From positions 1,604,501 through 1,668,500 of the forward strand of contig JAJOZX010000194.1 of NCBI GenBank assembly GCA_023014485.1: a DNA stretch of 64,000 nt, given 5' to 3'. Both the position numbers and the translations under genes were made by a program. The DNA is from Bathynomus jamesi (lineage: Eukaryota; Arthropoda; Malacostraca; Isopoda; Cirolanidae). The notes beneath the pieces are model-generated. The model saw nothing but the letters and a program-made list of their open reading frames with translations, was not told the origin of the DNA and ran no database searches. Below are positions 46,780 to 58,540 of the stretch, piece after piece (within the stretch, counting starts at the first letter, position 1; every line of letters begins with the position of its first letter).

Positions 46780-48042
46780 AACTAATGAAAAATAAATCAG
46801 AACAATGGGAACGTCTTATACCATGTCTAAAAATAAGTTACAGCAACGACATTCAGTGTGTGTGTGTGTATATATATATATAATTATATTTCCTTGCATG
46901 CTACAGCAACGAACAAAAAAAAAGTCCAATTCACTCCTTGGTACTCAATTAAACGGACATTTTAAGCTCTTATCGTGATTCGAATCATCTTTTTCGAGAC
47001 GCGATTGAGGTACTCGATTTCCGAACCGCCAATTAGAAAACCACTTACGAGTCACGTCTCCCGATTTAATATGCCCAGGGTAAAAGCAGTCTCCCTCCTC
47101 TGTCGTAAATTAACACGTCAGATAATAGCAAAAGCTTCGTAGGACGATTAATTTTTTATACTTGTATCGCCTAACAATAATTCCTCCTGAAGAGTGGCCA
47201 TATTTTTTCTTCGCCGTCGTCATGGAAATGGGTTTATGATGTAAATCAAACGACGATTGTACAAATAGAGCATTTCGTACCATACTGATATATATATATA
47301 TTTTTTTTTCCTTAACTGACGATGGATTGATTGTAAGTTGGAATCTTGAGGAGAAGTAAATTCACACACGGAAATACAGACAAGGTGTACAAGGTATAAA
47401 AAGGTGGCGCAAAATGTGCAGACGTATATAGAGACATCGGAGTATACGAGTACAAGCGAAAAATATATTTTACATCAGTCAGAAAATTATCGTGCCCACG
47501 ATAATTTTCTTGCTAATTTGGACTTCGTCGAGTTTCCGTAGTGCTCACCATCTACGTATCTTCTAAACGGAACTAGGGCATGGTTAGGAGTAATCAGTTA
47601 ATTATTGGTTCGAATTTAATCATTACTTAATTAATCAAAAAATATTTTTAGAAAATTATAAAAAATTATTAATTTTCATCAAGATTTCATCATCATTTTA
47701 ACAAATTTTGTAATGTGGCATTTGAATTTGGCACCTTTTTGCGTGTATAAACTGGCTAATCTACTCATGCCTGCCTGGTTTCTTGAACTAAAGCGAACTA
47801 AATGGGTGACCAAAATATGTTTTCTTCGGTCTTATCTCGTGTAACAGGAACAATAAAGGTTACCCTTTTTCACAAGTACTTAATTTTTAATCATTGGATT
47901 CATTTATTAATTAGAAAATTTCATCATTCATCACTTTTTCACAAAAATGATTAATTAACGTTCTACACGGAACTCCGTCTACGTTTATCTACTCGTGTGT
48001 GAATTGCTTTGTACGTAAAGAATGGCAATCTGAAACTGTGGA
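45591..48042. other. Unassigned AT-rich DNA
   Basis: No gene was recognised. AT microsatellites lie at 45609-45650, 46735-46774 and 46868-46882. Confidence 0.4.
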
Positions 48043-48050
48043 ACTCGTAC

Positions 48051-49897
48051 CAGACATGGGGTTGAGGCCTGGCCTCGGACCTCAAAAGTGGCTTTGACCT
48101 CGGCCTCGAAGCCAGCTGAAAAATGGAAAGGCCTCGTGACTTTCGTTAGGCCTTAGGGAATCCTGATTTGTTTAATTTTCAACTCCCAGGTAGCGTTGGA
48201 GTGGAGATTATTCAGGTGGGCGTCCTCGGGGTGGATATTCTTCAGGTGAGGAACATGACCTGACAGGTGACCGTATGTGGCGGCATACTTTAATTGACAG
48301 GTGACAGACAGGTCACTAGTCAGGCGGCAGTCTTAATATATACTATTCAGTTAGGTGACAGGTCACTGTGACGTTAGGTACATAAATATTATATATGTGG
48401 CAGTATATAAATATTATTCAGTCAGTCAGCAGTAGACCAATTGACTTAATGTAGCAAAACTAGTGTGGGAAAGCAATCTATCAGTTGGTCATCAATTGAA
48501 CTGAGCTCATATAATGGTGTTTGTGTTATTTATGTGTATATAAACTATTGTACTGTATTTCTATAACAAAAAATAGGCCAAACTCGAGAAGAATACCACC
48601 TGGTATAGTGATAACTAGGTACTAGCGTCGATAATTTAGTTTTTCGCCCGTCGTAAATTCTAACATATAAACTTCTAAATAATATGATTTGAAATGAATA
48701 TATAATACCGGATGCAAACAATAATTTTGCTAATATCAGCATTATAACTGAGATGTAAATTGTTATATTGTTTGCAAATAATTTTTTCGGTCTTTTTCAT
48801 TTACTTTAATACTAAAGTATTATACATATAACTTTAAAAATGTCTGATAGTGGATAATATCAGGTGCAAATATACTCTTGAATCAGATTACATATATAAC
48901 ATGTTGAAATATCAGGTGCAAATATATTCTTAATATTATCATTATTATATTATTATCGTATATATAATTATATAGTAATGGCATGATATAAACTTCATAC
49001 CTATTGGCCTACCATACATCAGAAAAATCTTTCACATACAGTACAAGCTATAATTACATTAATGATCTTTGGTAGACTTTAAGACCACAATTTCTTATTG
49101 TCAAGATACATAAAAATGCAAAACTTAAAAAAAATAAGGCATCTCCAAATGTAGCTCTGTTTGCAATGCTCGCTAGAGTCGCTAATAATTGTAGCCATTC
49201 AGAAATTATACGATTAACACTCAGTGAGTTAGTACAATCTTGATATATTTCGCTAAATCTTCACATCATAACTTTCCATATTATCATAAATACTTCGAAA
49301 TATTGCGGGTATATTAAAATGAGAAATAAGAATTGTATGAAATGAGAAATAAAAAGTTATTGGGCTAATGTATGGTGCCCAGGAAATCTTGTTCTGGCAA
49401 CTGTGTCTGACTGTGTGATTCGGCAAGTGTAAACACACAGCGTGTTGGTGTTGTGGTGTGGCCACGTGTAATAGATGAACGTGCTTAATGCTCAATTCCC
49501 TTTTATTAGGTAAGTGAAGTGAGCTATGTCTTTGTTTATTAATTTTGAGTAGAATCTTGCTTTTCCTTAAGGATATCAAAGAAGAAATACAGGCTACTGT
49601 GTGAGGCGACGGTTGGTTACCTTTGGAAGAGCTTTAGGGCTAGGCTAGGCTATACTGTTGAGCCTTCCCAAAGCATGGAGGAACTTATTCGTAAAAGATT
49701 TCAAAGTGAGTATCTGCACCCAGAGGTGCAAATACCGCATTCGTTATTTGCACCCGAATATCACACCTCTGGGTGCAAATACCTTGAGCCTAACAAACTT
49801 AAGGCCTCGTGAGGCCTCCCCTGAAAAGGCATCGGCTTCGAGGCCTTTGAAAAATGCATGCCCTCGGCCTCGAGGCCATGCCTCGTCCCCATGCCTG
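48051..49897. mobile_element. hAT-type transposon, non-autonomous
   Basis: Ends CAGACATGGGG (48051) and CCCCATGCCTG (to 49897) are inverted repeats. An exact 8-bp duplication ACTCGTAC flanks it (48043-48050 and 49898-49905), which is diagnostic for hAT-like insertion. Both subterminal regions (48065-48170 and 49800-49890) are packed with GGCCTCG and CGAGGCC motifs in both orientations, probable transposase-binding repeats. No transposase is readable in the interior. Confidence 0.9.
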
Positions 49898-49905
49898 ACT
49901 CGTAC

Positions 49906-50492
49906 AGAAGAAAGAATTCTACGTAAAAAATTTGGACGAAAAAAAAAAAAAAGTGACTCCACTGTCTCCACAGTCTTGCGTTTGAACAACTCCATTCCAC
50001 TATATCTCTGTCTATCTATATATCTATCTATCTATATGTATTTTTTTTTCTCTCCACAGAACCATTCTTCTTCACTACGGATATAACTAAGAACTGAAAG
50101 AAAGTATAATCCCCAATTCAGAATTCCGCTGTTGACCACCTTCAGGCAGTGACAAGAAGTGTCAGCAGTATGGGTTGAACTCCCATTTCAATATCATATT
50201 GAAAACCTCATAAGAACGGCAAAGTCACTTCGTGCCATACAGTTTTTATCACATTACCAAATAATTATAATAATAATAATAATAAATAATAATAATAATA
50301 AATAATAATAATGTCGATCGTTAAACCCCATATTTAAAACTGACTACCGTAAGTCAACTAGTAATAAAACCTCCTTGTAATGATTTATCATTTGTGCAAT
50401 GTAAAATTAACTCTATATAAATCACTCCTCGCGCCTACACTTATTACATCGGTAATTCAGTTCTAGGAACAAAGGATTATATACACACACAC

Positions 50493-50543
<51 letters not shown>

Positions 50544-50546
50544 TAC

Positions 50547-50598
<52 letters not shown>

Positions 50599-50872
50599 TT
50601 AAATCAGTATTCAGGGCAGAGACTGTTTCCAGATAAAAAGTTTTAGATAGCAAGAAAAGGTTTTATCGTTCCATAAAGCAACTGAAGGTACGAGTAGTTC
50701 GCAGCCTCATCGTCAAGAACTGAGACGGGGAGTCAAAGTAATATTAGCGACAGTTCCGTACGTAACGCATCATAACTCATAGGCTTGTATCAAAGACCAG
50801 GGTGCATGATTCAGCAGAAGCAAGATGCACCCTGAGTTTGCGTTACTCCTAAGACTACTACTACTACTACTA
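49906..50872. other. Unassigned DNA with microsatellites
   Basis: No gene was seen. (AAT)n at 50264-50312, (AT)n at 50490-50590 and (CTA)n near 50858-50872. Confidence 0.5.
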
Positions 50873-51075
50873 CCCGAGGGGTCTGTCGAGGTCACGTCGC
50901 AACACCACTTCACGTATCATCGAAGCGAGTCCGGGTAGTAGTTGGATGGGAGAACGTCCCGCGGGTTCAGCTGATATATTGACCCGTGGTTCCGATCCCA
51001 CATAAAGCTACGGGTCCTCTCCGTAAGTCACACGACCTTCCTAGATGTTCCGAAAGAAGTTAAACCTCAAAACCT
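50873..51075 (+). repeat. 5S rRNA-derived SINE, plus strand
   Basis: It has 'gggtagtagttggatggga' (5S box C-like) near 50932 and the tail 'ctccgtaagtcacacgacc' with 'gttaaacctc'. It is related to 22620-22835. Confidence 0.7.
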
Positions 51076-51559
51076 CATCACCACCTCGCTCTACACAAAC
51101 TGGACCAAACACGCTTATTACGTACAATTGCACCCTATCTATTTTAATACACGACCCTCTTTGTTTACAAGTTTAAAACTTAAATTACTTTTTGATACTT
51201 TCGTTATAAATAAACGAAAAACTTGTCAAAAAATAATATATAAAACACTCGCACAATAAATACATTCAGTAACGAAAATAATTTGAAAATTTTTTTTTAA
51301 GTTAAAAAAAAATTAACGCAACAAATAACTAAAAAATAACTAAAATTTTTTTTTAAATAACTTCGTTAAATGGGCAATAAACTATAATTAAAATTTAAAC
51401 AACATTACATATATATATTGCGTATATTATTATACATTAGAAAACGAATTGATGACATATTCTGAAAAATATTAATTAAATTTCATCTTTTTTATTTTTT
51501 CACAGGAATTAATTATTTATCCTCTAAATTTTATATGAACGAATAAAGGACTACAAACA

Positions 51560-51620
<61 letters not shown>
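51076..51620. other. AT-rich DNA with a long AT microsatellite
   Basis: No gene was seen. (AT)n runs at 51562-51620, right up to the next transposon. Confidence 0.5.
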
Positions 51621-51623
<3 letters not shown>

Positions 51624-52136
51624 GGTGGCCCAAAAGGTACCTACCAAGTTTAAGCCTTCATTTCACCAAAACTATTAAGAGTACAGCGATAGTTCATACA
51701 CCATTCAAATCAGCATCTGAAGCCATTTATATGACAATGTGTTCGATATGCTGTCCCTCCACTTCGACGATTTTTCGTAACCTCATCCCAAAATTCGATA
51801 CTACGCTGTGGAGAACTTGTCGGAATGTCGACGATTTGACGTTCAATCGATGATTTCAGCTCCTCTAAAGTCTTTGGGTTGCTCTGGTAAACTCTATCTT
51901 TGAGGTATCCCCACAAAAAGAAGTCACACGAGTTGAGATCAGGCGAATAGGCAGGCCAATCAATGCCGCTTCCATAGTGCTTCCGATAGTCCAAACCAAT
52001 GACATTTTCTCCAAACTAATGTTAAACAAATGGCGTGAGTAGTAAGTATAGTGTGTCAGCAAATTTTCATCAAATTCTATTCATTCGTTTCGGAGAAAAT
52101 GTAAATTAATGTTAGTAGGTACCTTTTGGGCCACGC
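51621..52136. mobile_element. Tc1/mariner-like element, internally deleted
   Basis: The ends CAGGGTGGCCCAAAAGGTAC (51621) and its near-complement (to 52136) are inverted, in TA-rich flanks. It holds a minus-strand transposase fragment. Confidence 0.8.
51710..51994 (-). pseudogene. Mariner-like transposase, C-terminal fragment
   Basis: The frame shows YGSGIDWPAYSPDLNSCDFF, the block with the third catalytic acidic residue, then LWGYLKDRVYQSNPKTLEEL. The N-terminal and central parts are deleted. Confidence 0.8.
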
Positions 52137-52155
52137 TATATATATATATATATAT

Positions 52156-52907
52156 TGATGGATCGAATAACCGCAACCGCAACCGCACTACAACCGCACA
52201 AAAATTCACAACCGCAACCGTAACCGCCGTTCCATAAGTGCGGTTGCGGTTGTAAAAGCTTAGTTAATTTTAATTTTAGGTTAATTAGAAATATTTCTTT
52301 TTTTAAAAAGAAAATGATGGGTCTCCTTATGCGTGGAGCGGGAACGTTGTACGATGAGAGGCGTTGCCGCTTGAAAGGTGAAAATGCAGCAAAAATATTA
52401 TTCTTGAAATTCACACTGCATGTCATTAAGTTTGACATCAGTTTTTCAAATGAATAATAATCCATAACTTTCCAATGGGTGGAGGCTGGGGAAAGTGGTA
52501 GGTGGGATGAACAGTGCGATGGGTCCTCGTCCCTCATCCTGGTAACACACTTAGTGCAAAATATGGTTTTAATTAATTTGACCTATTCTTTCATAATAGC
52601 TATATAAGTTTAGAATATACTTCATTTAAATAGTATTTATTTAGTAAATACCTTATGTTGAACACAAGTTTTGCAACACACAAATAGCGGTAGCGGTGTA
52701 TTGCAAAACTTGTGTTCAACATAAGGTATTTACTAAATAAATACTATTTATATATTATGTACCAAGTGTGGCTAAATCGCACCTATAGCGGCTAAATCCA
52801 GTTAATAATTACGCATTTTTCCTAGTATATGATAACCGCAACCGCGGTTGGAAAAAATTCGAAAACCACAACCGCGGTTGTGAAAAACCGACCACTCGAT
52901 CCATCAC
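52156..52907. mobile_element. hAT-like element with AACCGC subterminal repeats
   Basis: The ends share TGATGGATCGA in inverted orientation. Both sides carry many AACCGC or GCGGTT hexamers (52170-52255 and 52830-52890), as in some hAT families. The target is an AT microsatellite, so the duplication is unreadable. A degraded reading frame (52537-52256, minus) may be a transposase tail, but this is unproven. Confidence 0.65.
52628..52750. repeat. Perfect 50-bp hairpin inside the hAT-like element
   Basis: Arms at about 52628-52678 and 52700-52750 are exact inverted copies, separated by about 22 bp containing 'agcggtagcggtg'. Confidence 0.9.
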
Positions 52908-52909
52908 TA

Positions 52910-52956
<47 letters not shown>

Positions 52957-52967
<11 letters not shown>

Positions 52968-54195
52968 CAAAAGTATTCGGACACCCCGGAAAATCCGCAT
53001 TTCTGCAAATATCACCTTCGCCGAAAGGTATGCTGGGAAAAAGCGTGGCGAAACTATAATGCTGAGGTGTTCTGTTAAGTTATCAGTAACTGTTGTGAAG
53101 CCATGCCGCGCGGACGTGAACTCTCCGAGTTCCAACGTGGACTCGTCATCGGATGTTATTTAAGTAACGTTTCAATACGAAACATTGCAGCCAAACAGGA
53201 TATACCAAAGTCGACTGTAGCGGATGTTATCATGAGATGGAAGCACGACGGTGAAACTAACGCGAAAAAACGTTCCGGACGACCACGCAAACTGACGGAA
53301 CGTGATAGAAGAAGTCTGGTACGACATGTCAAGAAGTCCCGCACGTCCTCTGCCGCTTCCATCGCTGAGGACGTAGGAAGAGCATCCGGTACCTCCGTTA
53401 GTACTGTAACTATCCGCAGAGAGATGCACAGACTCGGTTATTATGGTAGAGCAGCTGTACACAAGCCACTCATTACAAAAGTTAATGCCACGCGTCGTTT
53501 GGCCTGGTGTGTCTCCCGTCGTTCCTGGACCGTGGAGGACTGGAAAACTGTTCTTTGGAGCGACGAGTCGCGGTATTCACTCTTCCAGTCTGATGGGCGT
53601 GTTTGGGTGTGGCGACAGCCCTGAGAACGGCTTCTTCCTGACTGTGTACGTCCAACGGTGAAGTTCGGTGGAGGGTCGATCATGGTATGGGGTTGTTTTT
53701 CCTGGCTAGGGCTCGGCCCGTTGGTTGTTATACCCACTACCATGAACGTTGACGTTTATCTCGACGTTCTGGACAATTCGGCCCTCCCTACACTGTGGCA
53801 ATACTACGGAGATGGCCATTGTTTGTTTCAACAGGATCGAGCTCCCTGCCATACTGCAAGGCGTGTGCAGGACTGGTTTCGTGAAAATAAGGTGGATTTG
53901 TTAGACTGGCCTGCTCAGAGCCCCGATCTCAACCCAATCGAGCACATGTGGGACGAACTGGAGCGACGGATACGAAACCGCACACCACGCCCGGCTTCAC
54001 TTGCATCTCTTGCATCAGCTCTGCAAGAGGAATGGCGAGCCATTCCTGCACAGACTTACCGAAAACTGGTGGAAAGTATGCCTCGACGTGTTGACGCTGT
54101 AATAAAAGCAAAGGGTGGACCTACTGGTTACTAAATGCCATAATAAAACCATTTTTCCCAAAACCATGCGGTGTCCGAATACTTTTGATCATATA

Positions 54196-54198
<3 letters not shown>
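52957..54198 (+). mobile_element. Nearly intact Tc1-like transposon
   Basis: The termini read GATCAAAAGTATTCGGACACC on the left and the complement on the right, within longer TIRs. The element is about 1.24 kb, normal for Tc1. It sits in an AT microsatellite and its transposase has only one defect. Confidence 0.88.
53103..54134 (+). pseudogene. Tc1 transposase (DD34E) with a single in-frame stop
   Basis: The frame is 343 codons long without shifts, interrupted once by TGA at 53622-53624. An N-terminal bipartite HTH is seen (ELSEFQRGLVIGCYLSN, then RKLTERDRRSLVRHV). The DDE core shows VLWSDESRYSLF (first Asp), [13 protein letters not shown] (second Asp) and [17 protein letters not shown] (Glu). 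There are 34 residues between the last two by my count, the Tc1 signature. The stop lies shortly after the first Asp. Only this change separates the copy from a full-length frame, so it is young. Confidence 0.93.
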
Positions 54199-54243
<45 letters not shown>

Positions 54244-54386
54244 ACAGGGTGTACATAAAGTCAGGATCTATTTTTGTGAAGCACTTGGAAATTATATGGA
54301 ATTCAATCAGAAAATGATAAAGTGGTAACATTTATTAAATAATTAAGAGTAGGATTCGACGTGACGCCCATCAGTATCCCTGCACA

Positions 54387-57300
54387 CTGGTAGGGTGGAG
54401 CGAAAAATACTTTTTTTCTAGTATGAAGTTCTAATAGTGATTAAAAGTTGCATTTAGTGGACGAAATATGCCTGCTAAAATATGAGTTCATTTGTTTAAA
54501 ATTTGCAGCTGCCACCAGGGAGCTAAAGTTAACACAATTTTGTGTAAAAAGGAAAAAAATGCTTCTATTTTAGGTTTGTCAAACTATTATAAAATTTTAT
54601 CTTAGAATTATCTAATAGTTTGAATAAGATTTCTTAAATGATAGGAATTCGTTTTGTAAAAATGCCTTTTCATATGCTTAATATCTTCAGCTGCCACAAG
54701 AGAGCTGAAGTTAACACAATTTAGAGTAACTGAGTCATGTTGAGACTACACTGAATGTTGTGGGGAGGGTTTGGGGAGGGTTGTGGGGGAGGGTTTTGGT
54801 GTGAAGGAATTTCTTTCTGTGAGTCATTAGAACAGTGTGTTAACACTTGTCTCTTAGGTAGTAGGCCTAGTCGCTCAGTTGATCGGAGAGTTTTTTAATA
54901 TGATCGGAATATTATAAAACTTTATTTTAAAGTGATTTATATAGAGATAATATTGATTTTATTATAAAATGCTTGTTATAATGTATTATATAATTTTAGT
55001 TATTATTATATATATAATATTTATATAATATATTATATATACTTATAAAATATATTATATATATAAATATAATGTTTTGATGTTACAGGATATTTTGTGA
55101 TTGTGAATTTTTCTTAAAAATATTATGGCATCAAATACTAAATATAAACATTTCACTAGAGAACATATGAAGTGTGCCATATTTGAAGTACCTTGTGAGA
55201 TGAGTGATATGCAACTAGGAACTTATAACTGCATTCTGAAAGATTACCTGTTCACAGAACATTTAGTGAAGGAGCAGATGAATAACAAGGAGCAGATGAA
55301 TAACAAGGAGCAGATGAATAACAAGGAGCCTTCATTTTCTGAAATAGCAGAGGCAGTTTCCAAAAAGGTAGAAAATATTTGGAAGAAGGCCTCTTTGCCA
55401 AAAGTTTCACATACACGCGTTTTACAGATGATGCGAGTGTACCATGATAAATACAGGTCCTTATTAAAGCCATACAAGTCACGCAAGGATCAGCCTAAGT
55501 ACAAAAATCAGCTTGAAGAATTTGAAAACTCTTCAAAATGCACTTTGTTTGACATCTGCACCTGCAAATGTAAGGAGTTTAGGAGATGCTCATGTGAAAA
55601 GAGTAAAAAAGTCCCTCCAAAAGAGCAGGATTTTTTAAATGACCAACGAACACGCAGAATAATGGTGATAGGAAGCATTGACATAGCACACATAAGACGA
55701 TTACATGCAAGAGAACATCGAAAGGAAATGGAAAAAGCACGTCTGGAATCCTCACAAACAACTAGTGCTGCTATAACCAATACGTCCAACTTACAAATCG
55801 AAACAGAGACAAGTGAACTTCAACAACTAGAAGAGATATCTGAAGATAATGAGGAAGATACAACCTCGACTCAATATGTAATATCAGAACAACAGATGCG
55901 TGAGCCACTGCCTTCATTAGCAATTACTTGTGATAGATTTAAAATGTCGGACAGAGCTGGGGCTGCTATTGCTTCTGCAGTATTGGCAGATCTTAAAATT
56001 GTTACTTCCGAAGACAAAGGGAATATTATAGACAGAAGTAAGCTAAGACGTGAAAGACAAAAACAGAGAAAGGAACTACAAAAGATAGGAGAGCCAAAAA
56101 CCATGCGGGGATTATACTTTGATGGCAGAAAGGATAAAACAATGATTCAAGTCCAGGAGAGTGATGGCTCTAACCATCAAAGAACCAAACGCGAAGAGCA
56201 TATCAGCATAATATCTGAACCACACTCTCTGTACTTTGCACATGTAACACCTTCCAGTGGCAAAGCTAAATACATTTGCACAGCGCTAGTGAATTGCTTG
56301 AAAGAAAGGAATGTTGATATAGGGAACATCGTTGCAGTTGGCTGTGATTCGACAGTGGTTAACACTGGTAGTATTGGAGGCACAATAAGATTACTGGAAG
56401 AAGCCTTTAATAAGCCATTGCAGTGGCTGATATGCCTTTTACACCTTAATGAACTTCCATTGCGCCATCTGTTTCATCACTTGGATGGTACCACTACTGG
56501 ACCAAGAGCATTTTCAGGAGAAATTGGCCGAGCACTTTCAGACTGTGAAAAGCTTCCCATAGTTAACTTCAAACCCATTGAAATTCAAGAGGACATGTGT
56601 GAAGTTGATGTAGATGACATAAGTACTGACCAGAAATACCTTCTTGAAATTCACAATGCTATATCAAGTGGAACATTCTCAAAGAGTCTTAGTCATAAGA
56701 GTCCAGGCAATATATCACATTCAAGGTGGCTCACCACAGCAAACAGGACTCTGCGGTTATATGCAAGCACAGAGAATCCTTCAGGCAATTTACAAGAATT
56801 AGCTACTTTCATTGTTAGGGTATACGAACCAATGTGGTTTCAGATAAAGCGTAAACCATTATGCCAATATGGTGCTAAACATATGTGGCATATGATTGCA
56901 AGAAGCCGGTATCTCCGTGAAGAGCTTAGGAGAGTACATGACTCAGTCATTCAGCGAAATGCATATTACGCAAATCAAGAAAACATTCTCATTGCAATGA
57001 TAGGTGATGAAAGGGAGCATGTGCGTCAGTTGGGATTTAGGCGTATCATAAAAGCAAGGGCATGCATTCAAGAAACAGATGTTATCAGGTATTTTAAGGT
57101 GCCAGAAATAAATTTTTATGCCAAAGACTATACAGATCTCATTATGTGGCAAAATTTTCAGATAGCAGAACCACCGATAACCAAAGGAGTTTCTCTTGAT
57201 GATATTGAATCATGCATCAAACATGGTACTACTCTTCATTCAGAATTATTTCAGTTTCCATGTCATACACAAGCCGTAGAGAGATGCGTCAAGCTCGTTA

Positions 57301-57916
57301 CAGACGCTGCTGGATCAGTCTGCGGACCTACAAACAGAGACGGTTGGATTCGTGCTACATTAGAATCAAGGAAAAAACAGCCAAAATTGGACACAAAAGC
57401 AAATTACTAAATAGTCTTCAGCAAGAACCCTTTCTAGAGGGAGGTTGGTTGGGGAAAGGGTGGTAACTCCGCTAAGGCAAATAACGTTTTTTAACTGTCT
57501 CAAGCCAGTATAAAGGAGGAGACACATCCTAATTTATTACTGTTCCCTTTTTCAAGTAAATACAGAATCATACTCAATTGTCATTTTTAAGTTAACTTCA
57601 GCCCTCTTGTGGCAGCTGAAGATATTAAGCATATGAAAAGGCATTTTTACAAAACGAATTCTTATCATTTAAGAATCTTAATCAAACTATTAGATAATTT
57701 TAAGTTAAAATTTTATAATAGTTTGATAAACCTAAAATAGAAGCATTTTTTCCTTTTTACCCAAAATTGTGTTAACTTTAGCCCCCTGGTGGCAGCTGAA
57801 AATATTAAACAAATGAACTCATATTTTGGCAGGTATATATCGTCCACTAAATGCAACTTTTAATCACTATTAGAACTTCATACTAGAAAAAAAGTATTTT
57901 TCGCTCCACCCTACAG
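54387..57916 (+). mobile_element. 3.5-kb DNA transposon with long TIRs (element B)
   Basis: The inverted ends are about 340 bp long (54387-54730 and 57575-57916), starting CTGGTAGGGTGGAGCG on the left and CTGTAGGGTGGAGCG on the right. A duplication TGCACA flanks it (54381-54386 and 57917-57922). The other arm of the palindromic mariner (near 58528) keeps the uninserted sequence with one TGCACA, a direct internal proof of the boundaries. It carries one intact transposase gene. It is probably the youngest large element here. Confidence 0.9.
55125..57410 (+). CDS. Intact transposase of element B (unnamed DDE family)
   Basis: A single uninterrupted frame of 761 codons, no intron. The N-terminal third has a block shared with element A (NIWKKASLPKVSHTRVLQ, KCTLFDICTCKCKEF, FLNDQRTRRIM) with a Cys-rich cluster. 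The region at residues 49-68 repeats KEQMNN three times. The C-terminal half has GLYFDGRKDKT (D333), AVGCDSTVVNTGSIGG (D408), WLICLLHLNELPLRHLFH, SPGNISHSRWLTTANRT and QAVERCVKLVTDAAG (E719). D333, D408 and E719 are the best catalytic candidates. Order and the Cys/His and RW motifs recall hAT-like RNase H folds, but I cannot name the superfamily. The frame without damage suggests recent activity. Confidence 0.8.
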   Translation: MASNTKYKHFTREHMKCAIFEVPCEMSDMQLGTYNCILKDYLFTEHLVKEQMNNKEQMNNKEQMNNKEPSFSEIAEAVSKKVENIWKKASLPKVSHTRVLQMMRVYHDKYRSLLKPYKSRKDQPKYKNQLEEFENSSKCTLFDICTCKCKEFRRCSCEKSKKVPPKEQDFLNDQRTRRIMVIGSIDIAHIRRLHAREHRKEMEKARLESSQTTSAAITNTSNLQIETETSELQQLEEISEDNEEDTTSTQYVISEQQMREPLPSLAITCDRFKMSDRAGAAIASAVLADLKIVTSEDKGNIIDRSKLRRERQKQRKELQKIGEPKTMRGLYFDGRKDKTMIQVQESDGSNHQRTKREEHISIISEPHSLYFAHVTPSSGKAKYICTALVNCLKERNVDIGNIVAVGCDSTVVNTGSIGGTIRLLEEAFNKPLQWLICLLHLNELPLRHLFHHLDGTTTGPRAFSGEIGRALSDCEKLPIVNFKPIEIQEDMCEVDVDDISTDQKYLLEIHNAISSGTFSKSLSHKSPGNISHSRWLTTANRTLRLYASTENPSGNLQELATFIVRVYEPMWFQIKRKPLCQYGAKHMWHMIARSRYLREELRRVHDSVIQRNAYYANQENILIAMIGDEREHVRQLGFRRIIKARACIQETDVIRYFKVPEINFYAKDYTDLIMWQNFQIAEPPITKGVSLDDIESCIKHGTTLHSELFQFPCHTQAVERCVKLVTDAAGSVCGPTNRDGWIRATLESRKKQPKLDTKANY

Positions 57917-57929
57917 TGCACAGCTCAAA

Positions 57930-58228
57930 TCGTTCCGCAACATTTCTAAACACATTATGGAGCATTTGTGGGGTTATGTTATCTGCAGCAGTTCGTATAC
58001 GTAAGTTTTCAAGACTCGTAATCTTCGTCTGATAGACGTGCGATTTGATAAAGCCCCATGCAAAGAAGTCTAAAGGGGTTAAATCTGGTGATCTCGCTGG
58101 CCAAGGTCTGTTGCTTCCGCGTCCGATCCAGCGATTTGGAAAACGTCCATTTAGATAATCCTGAACAATTTTGGCATAGTGACAAGGAGCACCATCATGT
58201 TGATAGACGACGGGGATAGGATTGTTAG
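57930..58228 (-). pseudogene. Mariner transposase C-terminal half, left arm
   Basis: The frame reads QHDGAPCHYAKIVQDYL (Asp) and WPARSPDLTPLDFFAWG, ending near FELC. There are 41 residues between QHD and PLD by my count, giving a DD41D-type mariner. The right arm (58229-58540) encodes the same part on the plus strand. Confidence 0.82.
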
Positions 58229-58540
58229 TACCGTCGTCTATCAACTTGATGGTGCTCCTTGTCACTATGCCAAAATTGTTCAGGATTATCTAAATGGACG
58301 TTTTCCAAATCGCTGGATCGGACGCGGAAGCAACAGACCTTGGCCAGCGAGATGACCAGATTTAACCCCTTTAGATTTCTTTGCATGGGGCTTTATCGAG
58401 TCGCACGTCTATCAGACGAAGATTACGAGTCTTGAAAACTTACGTACACGTATACGAACTGCTGCAGATAACATAACCCCGCAAATGCTCCAGAATGTGT
58501 TTAGAAATGCTGCGGAACGATTTGAGCTGTGCAGGGATAC
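58229..58540 (+). pseudogene. Mariner transposase C-terminal half, right arm
   Basis: Inverted copy of 57930-58228. Differences include a TGA in place of the TCA serine codon after the WPAR block (near 58352). It ends just before the 3' terminal region. Confidence 0.78.

Noticed and set aside
49658..50086. 142-codon open frame on the plus strand
   Set aside because: It overlaps the right end of the hAT element and a CTAT microsatellite; the sequence is low complexity and has no domain character.
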